Assembly: GCA_020636745.1 (NCBI GenBank)
Contig: JACJXH010000004.1
Span: forward strand, 339,039 to 403,038
Length of the DNA: 64,000 nucleotides
Source of the DNA: Lentimicrobiaceae bacterium
GTDB taxonomy: Bacteria > Bacteroidota > Bacteroidia > Bacteroidales > Lentimicrobiaceae
Reading direction: 5' to 3'
A program made the translations under genes and the position numbers. This document shows positions 1 through 7,739 of this stretch, piece by piece; position 1 is the stretch's first letter; every line of letters begins with the position of its first letter. A model generated the notes under the pieces. It was not told the origin of the DNA, did not search any database, and saw only the letters and a list, made by a program, of their open reading frames with translations.

Positions 1-120
1 TGCATGAATGACCTCTGAATGCGTAATTGTGTAAATGGCATTTTCCGGAAATCCAACAAAATAAATTATTTACATTTCTGATTTACTGCACATTATGCCA
101 CCACTTACATAATGGAAAAC

Positions 121-140
121 AATAATCACCATTGATTATT
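121..140. promoter_or_regulatory. Inverted repeat, possible operator
   Basis: AATAATCA and TGATTATT form perfect 8-bp arms around a 4-bp spacer (CCAT). The repeat lies about 100 bp upstream of the -7 box of the YfcC-type carrier gene. There is no U-run, so it resembles a protein-binding site more than a terminator. The binding protein is unknown. Confidence 0.35.
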
Positions 141-241
141 CTAAACAATAAATCAAAATTACCATCAGCCATACAAATAGCGAAAGAAGCTGTTTTTTCC
201 TCTCCATCATGTAAAAGCATGAATTAATTTTTCTGATTTTC

Positions 242-249
242 TATCTTTG
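242..249 (+). promoter_or_regulatory. Promoter -7 box (TATCTTTG)
   Basis: TATCTTTG matches the Bacteroidota primary-sigma -7 consensus TAnnTTTG exactly. It lies 23 bases before the ATG at 273, implying a very short leader. No clear -33 TTG is visible at the expected spacing. Confidence 0.6.
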
Positions 250-272
250 CTCAGTCCCTAACTCATTTGAAA

Positions 273-1874
273 ATGGCATCAGGCAGAAAATTCCCCCACA
301 CCTACGTTATTATCTTCTATTTAATAGTTATTTCGGCTGCTCTCACCTGGATTGTGCCCGGAGGAAAATTCGAACGTGTAATGGTTGAAGTTAACGGCAC
401 ACAACGGGAAGTGATTGCCGATAATTCATTCCGGTACATTGAAAGCCAGCCTCAGACATGGCAGATATTTTCGGCTCTTTTCGATGGATTTGTGGACAAA
501 GCTGATATCATTGTTTTTATCCTGATGATTGGCGGAGCTTTCTGGATTATGAACAACAGCAAATCCATAGATGTTGGCATCATGTCATTTCTGAAAAAAG
601 CCCGTAAACTTGAACGGGTTGATTTTATCAGAAAGCTGGGTGTTGACAATATCATCATAACGCTTATAATGCTCTTATTCAGCATTTTTGGCGCCACTTT
701 TGGCATGAGCGAAGAAACCATAGCCTTTGTTATCATTTTTGTGCCTTTGGCCATCAGCATGGGTTACGACAGCATTGTGGGGCTTAACATGTGTTTTGTG
801 GCAGCTGCTCTGGGGTTTGCCGGAGCCCTGCTCAACCCTTTTACCATTGGTATCGCTCAGGGACTTTCGCACCTGCCTTTGTTCTCAGGTATTGAATACC
901 GGTTTTTCTGCTGGATTGTGATTAATCTTGTAGGCATTTCATTTGTGCTCCGCTATATGCACAAAATCAGAAAAAACCCTGAAAAATCTCCGGTATATGA
1001 AGAAGATGCCTACTGGAGAGCCCGTCATGAAGAATCATCAGAAGAAATTGCGTATTACACACCAAAATCGGCCTGGGTAGCCTGGATATTTTTATCTGCT
1101 GCATTTGTATATTATGCCTTTATCCTTCCCTCAACTACCCTAACCGTTGGCAATGCTTCAGTAAACTGGCCCGTATTCCCCGTTTTAGCCGGATTATTTA
1201 TCGTTACCGGATGGGTTGCCTTGCGCAAATCGGTTCACTTCTTTGTTTTAAATCTGCTGATGTTTACCATTTTTCTGCTAATTGCCGGTGTAATGGGTTA
1301 TAACTGGTATGTGATGGAAATTGCCACCCTGTTTATGGCGCTTGGTCTTTTTTCCGGCATTTCCATGAACTATTCGCCCAATACCATCACCAGGCTTTTT
1401 ATTGAGGGAGTAAAAGACATCACCTCTGCTGCAATGGTGGTAGGACTGGCAGGAGGCATTATCATTATTCTGAACAACGGCCTGGTTATTGACACCCTGT
1501 TACACAACATCAGCGGTGCAATGGCCGATATGGGCAATATAGCTACTGTGGGCACCATGTATGTAATGCAAACAGCCATCAACATTTTTATTCCATCAGG
1601 GTCAGCCAAAGCTGCACTCACCATGCCCATTATGTCGCAATTCTCCGATTTAATCGGACTATCACGTCAGGCCACTGTTATGGCTTTTCAGTTTGGCGAT
1701 GGATTTACCAATATGATTACACCAACTTCAGGCGTTCTTATCGGCGCTTTAGGCGTTGCCCGGATACCATACAACAAATGGCTCAAATGGGTAACTCCGT
1801 TTATGATCATCCTGGTTATTCTCGGATTTCTATTGCTCATACCAACAGTAACCATGCAACTAAATGGATTCTGA
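273..1874 (+). CDS. YfcC/DcuC-family membrane carrier
   Basis: This is a 533-residue polytopic inner-membrane protein with about 12 hydrophobic segments. It has the look of the YfcC branch of the C4-dicarboxylate carrier family (DcuC, PF03606). The N-terminus runs through a first TM into a VPGG turn; an internal GATFGMSEET segment and a C-terminal segment with IPSGSAKAAL and MITPTSG are typical re-entrant substrate-site motifs of this superfamily. A TTG codon at 267 is in frame, but the ATG at 273 fits the promoter box and the family N-terminus better. The gene overlaps the following methyltransferase gene by 11 bases, so the two are probably co-transcribed. Substrate is not readable; relatives have been linked to dicarboxylates, arginine/ornithine or other amino acids. 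Confidence 0.85.
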   Translation: MASGRKFPHTYVIIFYLIVISAALTWIVPGGKFERVMVEVNGTQREVIADNSFRYIESQPQTWQIFSALFDGFVDKADIIVFILMIGGAFWIMNNSKSIDVGIMSFLKKARKLERVDFIRKLGVDNIIITLIMLLFSIFGATFGMSEETIAFVIIFVPLAISMGYDSIVGLNMCFVAAALGFAGALLNPFTIGIAQGLSHLPLFSGIEYRFFCWIVINLVGISFVLRYMHKIRKNPEKSPVYEEDAYWRARHEESSEEIAYYTPKSAWVAWIFLSAAFVYYAFILPSTTLTVGNASVNWPVFPVLAGLFIVTGWVALRKSVHFFVLNLLMFTIFLLIAGVMGYNWYVMEIATLFMALGLFSGISMNYSPNTITRLFIEGVKDITSAAMVVGLAGGIIIILNNGLVIDTLLHNISGAMADMGNIATVGTMYVMQTAINIFIPSGSAKAALTMPIMSQFSDLIGLSRQATVMAFQFGDGFTNMITPTSGVLIGALGVARIPYNKWLKWVTPFMIILVILGFLLLIPTVTMQLNGF

Positions 1875-2355
1875 CCAAAAGCTGTTGCAAACCGCATACA
1901 TAAACGTTCAATTGGGAACAATCAAGCTTACAGCAGAAGAGAATGCTGTAACAGGCTTGTATTTTTGCGAATTGCATCAGCCGGAAACAATCCCTCCGCT
2001 ACTGGCAAATGCGGCCCAACAAATTAAATCCTATTTTGCCGGCCAACTAAAAGTATTTCACATCCCGCTTAAGCTTTATGGCACACCTTTTCAGCGGTCA
2101 GTCTGGCAGTTATTGATGGATATTCCCTATGGGACAACCACTACTTACGGCCAATTGTCTGACAAACTTGGCTTGAAAAACGGAGCGCGTGCTGTAGGGC
2201 TGGCCAATGGTGCCAACCCTGTCTCTATCATTGTGCCTTGTCACAGGGTAATTGGCGGTAATGGCAAACTTACCGGATACGCAGGCGGATTGTGGCGCAA
2301 AGAATGGCTTCTGAAACATGAATGTTCAGAAATCAAAGAAGGCCTGTTTTTATAG
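1864..2355 (+). CDS. ogt: Methylated-DNA--protein-cysteine methyltransferase
   Basis: A 163-residue suicide repair enzyme that moves the alkyl group from O6-alkylguanine onto its own cysteine. The C-terminal domain holds the diagnostic VPCHRVIG motif, with the acceptor cysteine at about residue 126. Upstream is the helix-turn-helix region with the arginine finger in GARAVGLANGANP, and downstream a GYAGG loop. The N-terminal half is the usual degenerate ribonuclease-H-like domain. Length suits the Ogt class without an Ada regulatory domain. The ATG lies inside the end of the carrier gene (11-base overlap), indicating translational coupling. Confidence 0.95.
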   Translation: MDSDQKLLQTAYINVQLGTIKLTAEENAVTGLYFCELHQPETIPPLLANAAQQIKSYFAGQLKVFHIPLKLYGTPFQRSVWQLLMDIPYGTTTTYGQLSDKLGLKNGARAVGLANGANPVSIIVPCHRVIGGNGKLTGYAGGLWRKEWLLKHECSEIKEGLFL

Positions 2356-2512
2356 CCCCCATTACAGGCAGTGTTCGCTGCCGGACAGTTATACCAAATA
2401 CAGCTGAACAAACCAGCTAAAACACCTTTTACCAAACCGGTAACCACTCATAATGTGCACATTACAAACTATGGCATAAAAATGGGATACAGTTCAAATA
2501 AACACCCAAAAC

Positions 2513-2779
2513 ATGAAAGAAGTCGTTATTCTTATCCCTGACGTTGAAGCAGAACAGAACGTTGAAATTGAAGTGCGCATCAATGGCCGTTCCAAAACAA
2601 TGCAATACCGGGTTGAGCTGGTCAACTGGGAAGGCACAGCACCTTCGCCTGAAGAAAAATTTACGGTACTCAAACACCGGATTGATGCTTATGACAAGGA
2701 CTGGGAACTTGTTGAAATAGGCGCACCCGACAAGGAGAACATCCCTCTTGTCTTTAGAAAAAAGCCTGCCATACTTTAG
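2513..2779 (+). CDS. Small conserved hypothetical protein
   Basis: An 88-residue acidic, beta-rich soluble protein without a signal peptide, TM or recognised motif. The stretch ending in FTVLKHRIDAYDKDWELVEIG looks like an ordered domain and has normal codon use, so it is probably real. It stands alone between ogt and the convergent TPR gene. A hairpin straddles its stop codon and serves the opposite strand. I do not recognise a function. Confidence 0.6.
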   Translation: MKEVVILIPDVEAEQNVEIEVRINGRSKTMQYRVELVNWEGTAPSPEEKFTVLKHRIDAYDKDWELVEIGAPDKENIPLVFRKKPAIL

Positions 2780-2797
2780 CTAAACTGAATCAGGCTT
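2756..2797 (-). terminator. Terminator of the TPR gene
   Basis: On the minus strand the arms AAGCCTG and CAGGCTT pair around an A/T-rich loop that contains the palindrome TTAGCTAA, and a TTTTTTCTA tract follows. The hairpin overlaps the end of the small + strand gene, so the convergent genes share this sequence. Confidence 0.6.
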
Positions 2798-5024
2798 CAG
2801 CTTTCAAAATAACCCTCAGATAATCGAGCATCAAAGGCAACTCTGATGGATTGACACCATTTGTCAGAAGCAATTTGCGATCGGCCACAAAACCACGCAG
2901 AAATGCTGAAAGATTACCATTTCTGAGCTGAACACTCTCTTTATAATACTCCACCGCTTGTTGCCGTTGATTCAGACAAAGGGCCACATGTCCTGCATTC
3001 ATGAAATCATATGCATTAGGCTCCATTTCAAGCAGTTGATTATAATAAGACTGTGCATCTTCTACCCTTCCCAGGGCAAAAAGGCACCAGGCGACCGGAC
3101 GCATGGCTTTTGCCGAACCCGGCTCATCAAAATCAATGGCATAAAAGTATTCCAGGGCTTTATCAAACTGCTCCATGTTAAGATAACAAGTCCCGATGGC
3201 TGCTTTTGTTCTCAGGTTACCGGGCTCAAGCATTGACAATTCAAGGTATGCATTCAGCGCTTCATTTGAATCAGACTTTTTAAGGTAACATTGCGCAATT
3301 TTCCCCAGCAGCCATTTACGGTTGGTATCAAACAGATCGGCCCTACGGTACATGGAAATGGCCTCATCGTAGCTGCCGAGTTGCTGCAGGCAATATCCTG
3401 ATTTTTCGAATAGTTCTGCACTGCTTTCACCCTGACTGGCCAAATGATGATACACAGCAAGAGCCTCTTCGAAATGCGAATTATCGAAATAAAAGTCTGC
3501 AATTAATTTATAACTGACTGAATCAGTAACAACTTCCTGAAAAACCACCGTATTGTGCACATCAAGCGGAAGCTGAAAAATATCGCCGGTTTCATATCTT
3601 AAACGATGAAGCTTAAAAAACCTGTACAAGTCCTGGATGTACTGAATGATGATTCGTTTTTTTCTTAGTTGCGGATCACTCAGCTCCTCGCCCATTAACT
3701 CTTCAAACTGCTCAATTTCAGCCCCAAACATCTGAGCCATCATTTCCTTTTGCGCCACAGGCAGATTTGCAATATTAAGCACAAACGAAAACTTATCGGA
3801 ATTACACATATAGGGTGAATTTTCGACTCCGCGAATCAATACATTGCCAAAAGCTGCATCTTCCTTGCGAAGTGCATTTACAATCGCGTAATGTTGCGGA
3901 TAAAAAGGCATAAACCAGTGGTGTATGTCATTGAAAAAGTCAAATGATTTGAGCATAGAGAAGGCACTGAGAAATACATCAGCCCCCTCCATCTGCATAT
4001 TGGTCAGCTCTTCCAGTTTGCGTGTAAGGTCAGGCTGAGAATCAAAATACTTCTCCCATTCAGGATTTTTATCAGACTCTTCATCAGCAAGCAACAGCTT
4101 GTCAAGATTCAGCTTTTCGCTCAAATCCTGGTTAAACTTAACAATATCAGGAATGATTTCCTCTCTGAACTTTCGGGTAATTCTATCAGTATCTTTTGCT
4201 CTTATTAACTGGATAATGATACCAACTGCATCATTTGCCCAGCCCTCCTCAAAACTTAATGACTGCAAGCCGGCTTGTAAGCCGGGATAAAGTTTCAACC
4301 GGTTTTCGTACAAACTCATAACCAGCAAAACACCAACCAGGGCCCGCTGGCTAAGCTGCGGATCGTCCATTCGGTACAACGAGAGGAGGATTTCAACCTT
4401 TCTGACATCAAAACACCTGATTAATCCAAGCGTTAAAGCACTGATCATCATGGCTTTTTCGTACCAGGGTAACGAGCTGCTACCAAACAGCCTGCTGACT
4501 ATTTCGGCATCGTTCTGCGAAAATTTATCGGTAAGCCAAAGCTGGTGAAAAACGCGCAGAATTACCTGCCGGTGTTTAACCGCCTGAGCACTTTCCGACT
4601 CATCGTCAAATAAAACCGTATTCAGCAACATATCATTCAACTCATTGTCAAACGACAAGCCAAGCAGGCTGTCAGCCATATCTTCCTTATCTCTTCGCAT
4701 CTGAAGCTCCAGATCATGTTTCAGCCCTGCCAGACGAAATCCTGGTTGCATCAGCAAACCTGCCTTCACGAGGTCGGTCAGCTCATAAGCCGAAACCAGC
4801 GTTTGATTATATATTTGACTCTGACTTGGATCTTCAACACCTTTAACCGTATAACTCAACATATTACTGTAAGTAAACCTGATATTGTCAAGTTGTTCAG
4901 CATAGTCGGTAATGTCTTTATCTGATATAACAGAGGAGATCTTATCCAAAGCATCGATAAGCCGTCGTTGCTTTAAAAGCTCGCACACCCTGTTGTACCA
5001 TTCATTTATTTCAGCAATCTTCAT
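2790..5024 (-). CDS. Large TPR-repeat protein
   Basis: A 744-residue soluble protein. The N-terminal two thirds are helical without a recognisable catalytic motif. The C-terminal third, about residues 510-690, has consecutive tetratricopeptide repeats with phrases such as FDKALEYFYAID and EALNAYLELSMLEPGN. It has no signal peptide, so it is probably a cytoplasmic scaffold. The open frame extends 21 codons further upstream, but the ATG at 5024 begins the natural sequence (MKIAEINEWYNRV). It is transcribed divergently from an FtsX-type permease across a 225-bp region with paired TGTACA sites. Partners are unknown. Confidence 0.75.
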   Translation of the reverse strand: MKIAEINEWYNRVCELLKQRRLIDALDKISSVISDKDITDYAEQLDNIRFTYSNMLSYTVKGVEDPSQSQIYNQTLVSAYELTDLVKAGLLMQPGFRLAGLKHDLELQMRRDKEDMADSLLGLSFDNELNDMLLNTVLFDDESESAQAVKHRQVILRVFHQLWLTDKFSQNDAEIVSRLFGSSSLPWYEKAMMISALTLGLIRCFDVRKVEILLSLYRMDDPQLSQRALVGVLLVMSLYENRLKLYPGLQAGLQSLSFEEGWANDAVGIIIQLIRAKDTDRITRKFREEIIPDIVKFNQDLSEKLNLDKLLLADEESDKNPEWEKYFDSQPDLTRKLEELTNMQMEGADVFLSAFSMLKSFDFFNDIHHWFMPFYPQHYAIVNALRKEDAAFGNVLIRGVENSPYMCNSDKFSFVLNIANLPVAQKEMMAQMFGAEIEQFEELMGEELSDPQLRKKRIIIQYIQDLYRFFKLHRLRYETGDIFQLPLDVHNTVVFQEVVTDSVSYKLIADFYFDNSHFEEALAVYHHLASQGESSAELFEKSGYCLQQLGSYDEAISMYRRADLFDTNRKWLLGKIAQCYLKKSDSNEALNAYLELSMLEPGNLRTKAAIGTCYLNMEQFDKALEYFYAIDFDEPGSAKAMRPVAWCLFALGRVEDAQSYYNQLLEMEPNAYDFMNAGHVALCLNQRQQAVEYYKESVQLRNGNLSAFLRGFVADRKLLLTNGVNPSELPLMLDYLRVILKAEA

Positions 5025-5111
5025 TTCTGTATATTTCACAGGTTTAAGATAGTCAAAAATCATGCAGAATAAAAAAAACTGACACATTTTCCGCCTCGCC
5101 CCTGTTCAATA

Positions 5112-5141
5112 TTGTACACCGCTGCATCCGAAAGTGTACAA
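5112..5141. promoter_or_regulatory. Paired TGTACA inverted repeat
   Basis: TTGTACAC (5112-5119) and GTGTACAA (5134-5141) are perfect inverted repeats separated by 14 bases. The TGTACA cores lie exactly 22 bp apart, about two helical turns, which suits a dimeric or tetrameric regulator. The site lies in the divergent region between the TPR gene and the permease genes. Confidence 0.45.
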
Positions 5142-5203
5142 CTATTCAAACAAGCGCACCAAATAATTGTGTATAATATTGACAACGTGCCACTTACAAA
5201 ACG

Positions 5204-5218
5204 TGGCATGATTCATGA
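5204..5218 (+). promoter_or_regulatory. Weak sigma-54-like promoter candidate
   Basis: TGGCATGATTCATGA resembles the sigma-54 consensus TGGCACG-N4-TTGC: the -24 half fits well, but the -12 half reads ATGA and lacks the GC. It lies about 30 bases before the permease ATG. It is recorded only because a homologous locus at 43.4 kb has a clear sigma-54 promoter and no TAnnTTTG box is visible here. Confidence 0.2.
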
Positions 5219-5249
5219 AAACAATGCAAATGATAACCAGTTGTGCACT

Positions 5250-7667
5250 ATGTCATTAATTCAGAATTATCTTAAAACAGCAGTAAGAAATCTGGTCAGA
5301 CTCAGGATTCATTCGATTATCAATATTTCGGGTCTGGCTATCGGGTTATCGTGTTTCTTCATTATCATGCTTTATGTGGATGATGAAACGAAATTTGACC
5401 AACACCACAGCAAGTCGGAAAGAATATACAGAATGGTCAGCACCTCCGATTTTGAAGGAGTGGCTGAACGTTCGTCAAGTTGCCCGGCCCCGCTGGGCCC
5501 TACAATCGCACAGGAGTATCCCTATATCATTGACAAAATGACAAGGGTTTTCAACGATTGGTCATCGGAGTTTTATATTGAATACAAAGACAAAGGCTAT
5601 CGCGAAAAACGCCTTTTCTTTGTTGATTCAACATTTGCTGATATTTTTGATATTGAACTCATTAACGGAAACCGCAATGAGGCACTTTCCACTCCTTATA
5701 CAGCCCTGATAACTGCTTCCACAGCCAAAAGGTACTTTGGAAACGCAAACCCGGTGGGAAAAGTGATAAAACTGGAAGGAAAAACAAATATTACCATAAC
5801 AGGTGTAATAGCCGACACTCCTTCTCAATCCCACTTTACCTATGATTTTTTGGTTTCCATGTCAACTTTGCGTATGCTTTGGGGAGGGCATATGCCATCA
5901 ACATGGGTATACAATCCATTCTGGACTTACATTTTGTTAAAACCTGGAGCAGACATCCGCACGCTTGAAGAAAAGCTGCCCGCCTTTACAAGTAAATATT
6001 TTTACGATGCTGAAAAAGATCACATTACACTCACGGTTCAGCCTTTAACAAAAATCCACCTGAGTTCGGCCCTTGATTATGAAATTGAGCCTAACGGCAA
6101 ATTAAGCTATGTAAGAATACTTACAGCCGTTGCCTTTTTTATTCTGATGATTGCCATTATCAATTACATTAACCTTTCAACAGCCTTTGCCGACCGCCGC
6201 TCGCGCGAAACAGCCATCAGAAAAGTATCAGGAGCCACTTACAGGCAACTGTTTTTACAATACCTGGGCGAATCATTATTGCTAACCCTGATAGCGCTCA
6301 CGCTTTCACTTGCAATCATCGAACTGTTGCTTCCTGCGTTTAATTCTTTTGCCGGCAAAAACATCCTGTCTTCTTCGGTTTACAAAGGTGATTTTCTTTT
6401 AAAAATACTATTTACATGGTTAATAACCAGTCTTTTATCGGGCATATATCCGGCATTCTTTTTATCCCGCTATAAACCTGTTGGCATTCTGAAAGGGAGA
6501 AACGGCAATCATTCCATTAATCCAACGGGTCGTAAAATAATGGTTGTGCTTCAGTTTAGCTTGTCAATCATGCTGATTACAGCCTCAATGATGGCTTTCG
6601 ATCAACTCAATTTTCTGCGCAACGCCAGTCTGGGGTTTGAAAAAGAAAACATTATTTTCATTCCGGTAAACCGCTCACCTGTTGTAAAGCAATATGAAGC
6701 ATTCAAGAGCGAGTTAATGAACCAACCGGGAATCAAAGGTGTAACAGCTGTAGATTACATTATCGGCACCGACCATAACAATCATGAATTCAGGCCTGAA
6801 GGCTATCCGGCTGACAAATGGCAATTCTATCCGGCACTGGTAGTACGTGACGATTTTGTAAACGTATTTAACATTAAAATAGTTGCCGGCCGCGACTACT
6901 TTAAAAAAAGCAAAACCGATCCTATGGAATCCATCCTTATCAATGAAGCCATGGTAAACCATATGGGATGGAAATCAAACCAGGACGCTATCGGAAAGAA
7001 ATTCAATTCAAGAATTGGCAATGAGAAGGTAGTTGGTGTTTTCAAAAATTTTCATGCCAGCTCGCTTCACAGCAAAGCCGGCCCTCTGGTCATCAATATT
7101 AAGGAAGACCCAAGAGAAATTGATGCATTTACCAACTTTGTGGCAGTAAAGCTAACAGCCGGCAACCAGCAGGAAATTATATCAAAAATTAACGAAATCT
7201 GGAAAAGTTATGCTCCGGGAAGGCCTTTTGAATATACATTTCTTAATACAGAGCTGAACAAACTTTACCGCGAAGAGGAATACCTGGGTAAATCGGCGGC
7301 TATACTTTCAATATTGACAATATTGATTGCAGCCATGGGGCTTTTTGGACTTGTTTACTATATGGCCGCACAGCGCACCCGTGAAATAGGCATCCGCAAG
7401 GTTCTGGGAGCCAACACCTACAGTTTGGTAAAATTACTGATTTCAGGATACATACGCCTGATTGCCATAAGCAATCTTATTGCCTGGCCGGCCACCTATC
7501 TGGTTATAAACTACTGGTTCAGCTCCTTCGCCTATCATACAAGCCTAAACTGGTGGTACTTCATTTACTCGGGGCTCATCTCCTTTATCCTGTCGGCAGG
7601 CATTGCCGGCATCAGGGCCTACCATGTTTCAGGCATCAATCCGGCAGTAACACTTAAATACGAGTAA
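5250..7667 (+). CDS. FtsX/MacB-type ABC permease
   Basis: An 805-residue permease with two MacB-periplasmic-core plus FtsX halves. A TM at about residues 20-42 is followed by a large extracytoplasmic domain (about 45-270), three TMs (about 280-420), a second TM/periplasmic domain pair, and three C-terminal TMs ending in NPAVTLKYE. The coupling-helix signatures RETAIRKVSGAT and REIGIRKVLGAN follow each half. Such proteins work with a MacB/LolD-type ATPase in mechanotransmission or export. The open frame runs 46 codons further upstream, but the ATG at 5250 starts the conserved MSLIQNYLKTAVRNL. No ATPase gene adjoins it; the only one in the window is at 41.4 kb. Confidence 0.88.
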   Translation: MSLIQNYLKTAVRNLVRLRIHSIINISGLAIGLSCFFIIMLYVDDETKFDQHHSKSERIYRMVSTSDFEGVAERSSSCPAPLGPTIAQEYPYIIDKMTRVFNDWSSEFYIEYKDKGYREKRLFFVDSTFADIFDIELINGNRNEALSTPYTALITASTAKRYFGNANPVGKVIKLEGKTNITITGVIADTPSQSHFTYDFLVSMSTLRMLWGGHMPSTWVYNPFWTYILLKPGADIRTLEEKLPAFTSKYFYDAEKDHITLTVQPLTKIHLSSALDYEIEPNGKLSYVRILTAVAFFILMIAIINYINLSTAFADRRSRETAIRKVSGATYRQLFLQYLGESLLLTLIALTLSLAIIELLLPAFNSFAGKNILSSSVYKGDFLLKILFTWLITSLLSGIYPAFFLSRYKPVGILKGRNGNHSINPTGRKIMVVLQFSLSIMLITASMMAFDQLNFLRNASLGFEKENIIFIPVNRSPVVKQYEAFKSELMNQPGIKGVTAVDYIIGTDHNNHEFRPEGYPADKWQFYPALVVRDDFVNVFNIKIVAGRDYFKKSKTDPMESILINEAMVNHMGWKSNQDAIGKKFNSRIGNEKVVGVFKNFHASSLHSKAGPLVINIKEDPREIDAFTNFVAVKLTAGNQQEIISKINEIWKSYAPGRPFEYTFLNTELNKLYREEEYLGKSAAILSILTILIAAMGLFGLVYYMAAQRTREIGIRKVLGANTYSLVKLLISGYIRLIAISNLIAWPATYLVINYWFSSFAYHTSLNWWYFIYSGLISFILSAGIAGIRAYHVSGINPAVTLKYE

Positions 7668-7739
7668 CAAAAACACAGCAAAACTAAACAATACAGCATA
7701 TTCACCAGGTATTTTCATCAACCTACGAAACATTAAGCC

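Larger units (their letters stand above)
1..272. other. Upstream intergenic region
   Basis: No coding sequence is supported in the first 272 bases. The stretch is AT-rich. It holds a perfect inverted repeat at 121-140 and a Bacteroidota -7 box at 242-249, both listed separately. Any gene to the left lies outside the window. Confidence 0.6.

Noticed and set aside
2361..2385. GGCAG/CTGCC hairpin after ogt as terminator
   Set aside because: The stem is short and no T-run follows, so termination is not supported.
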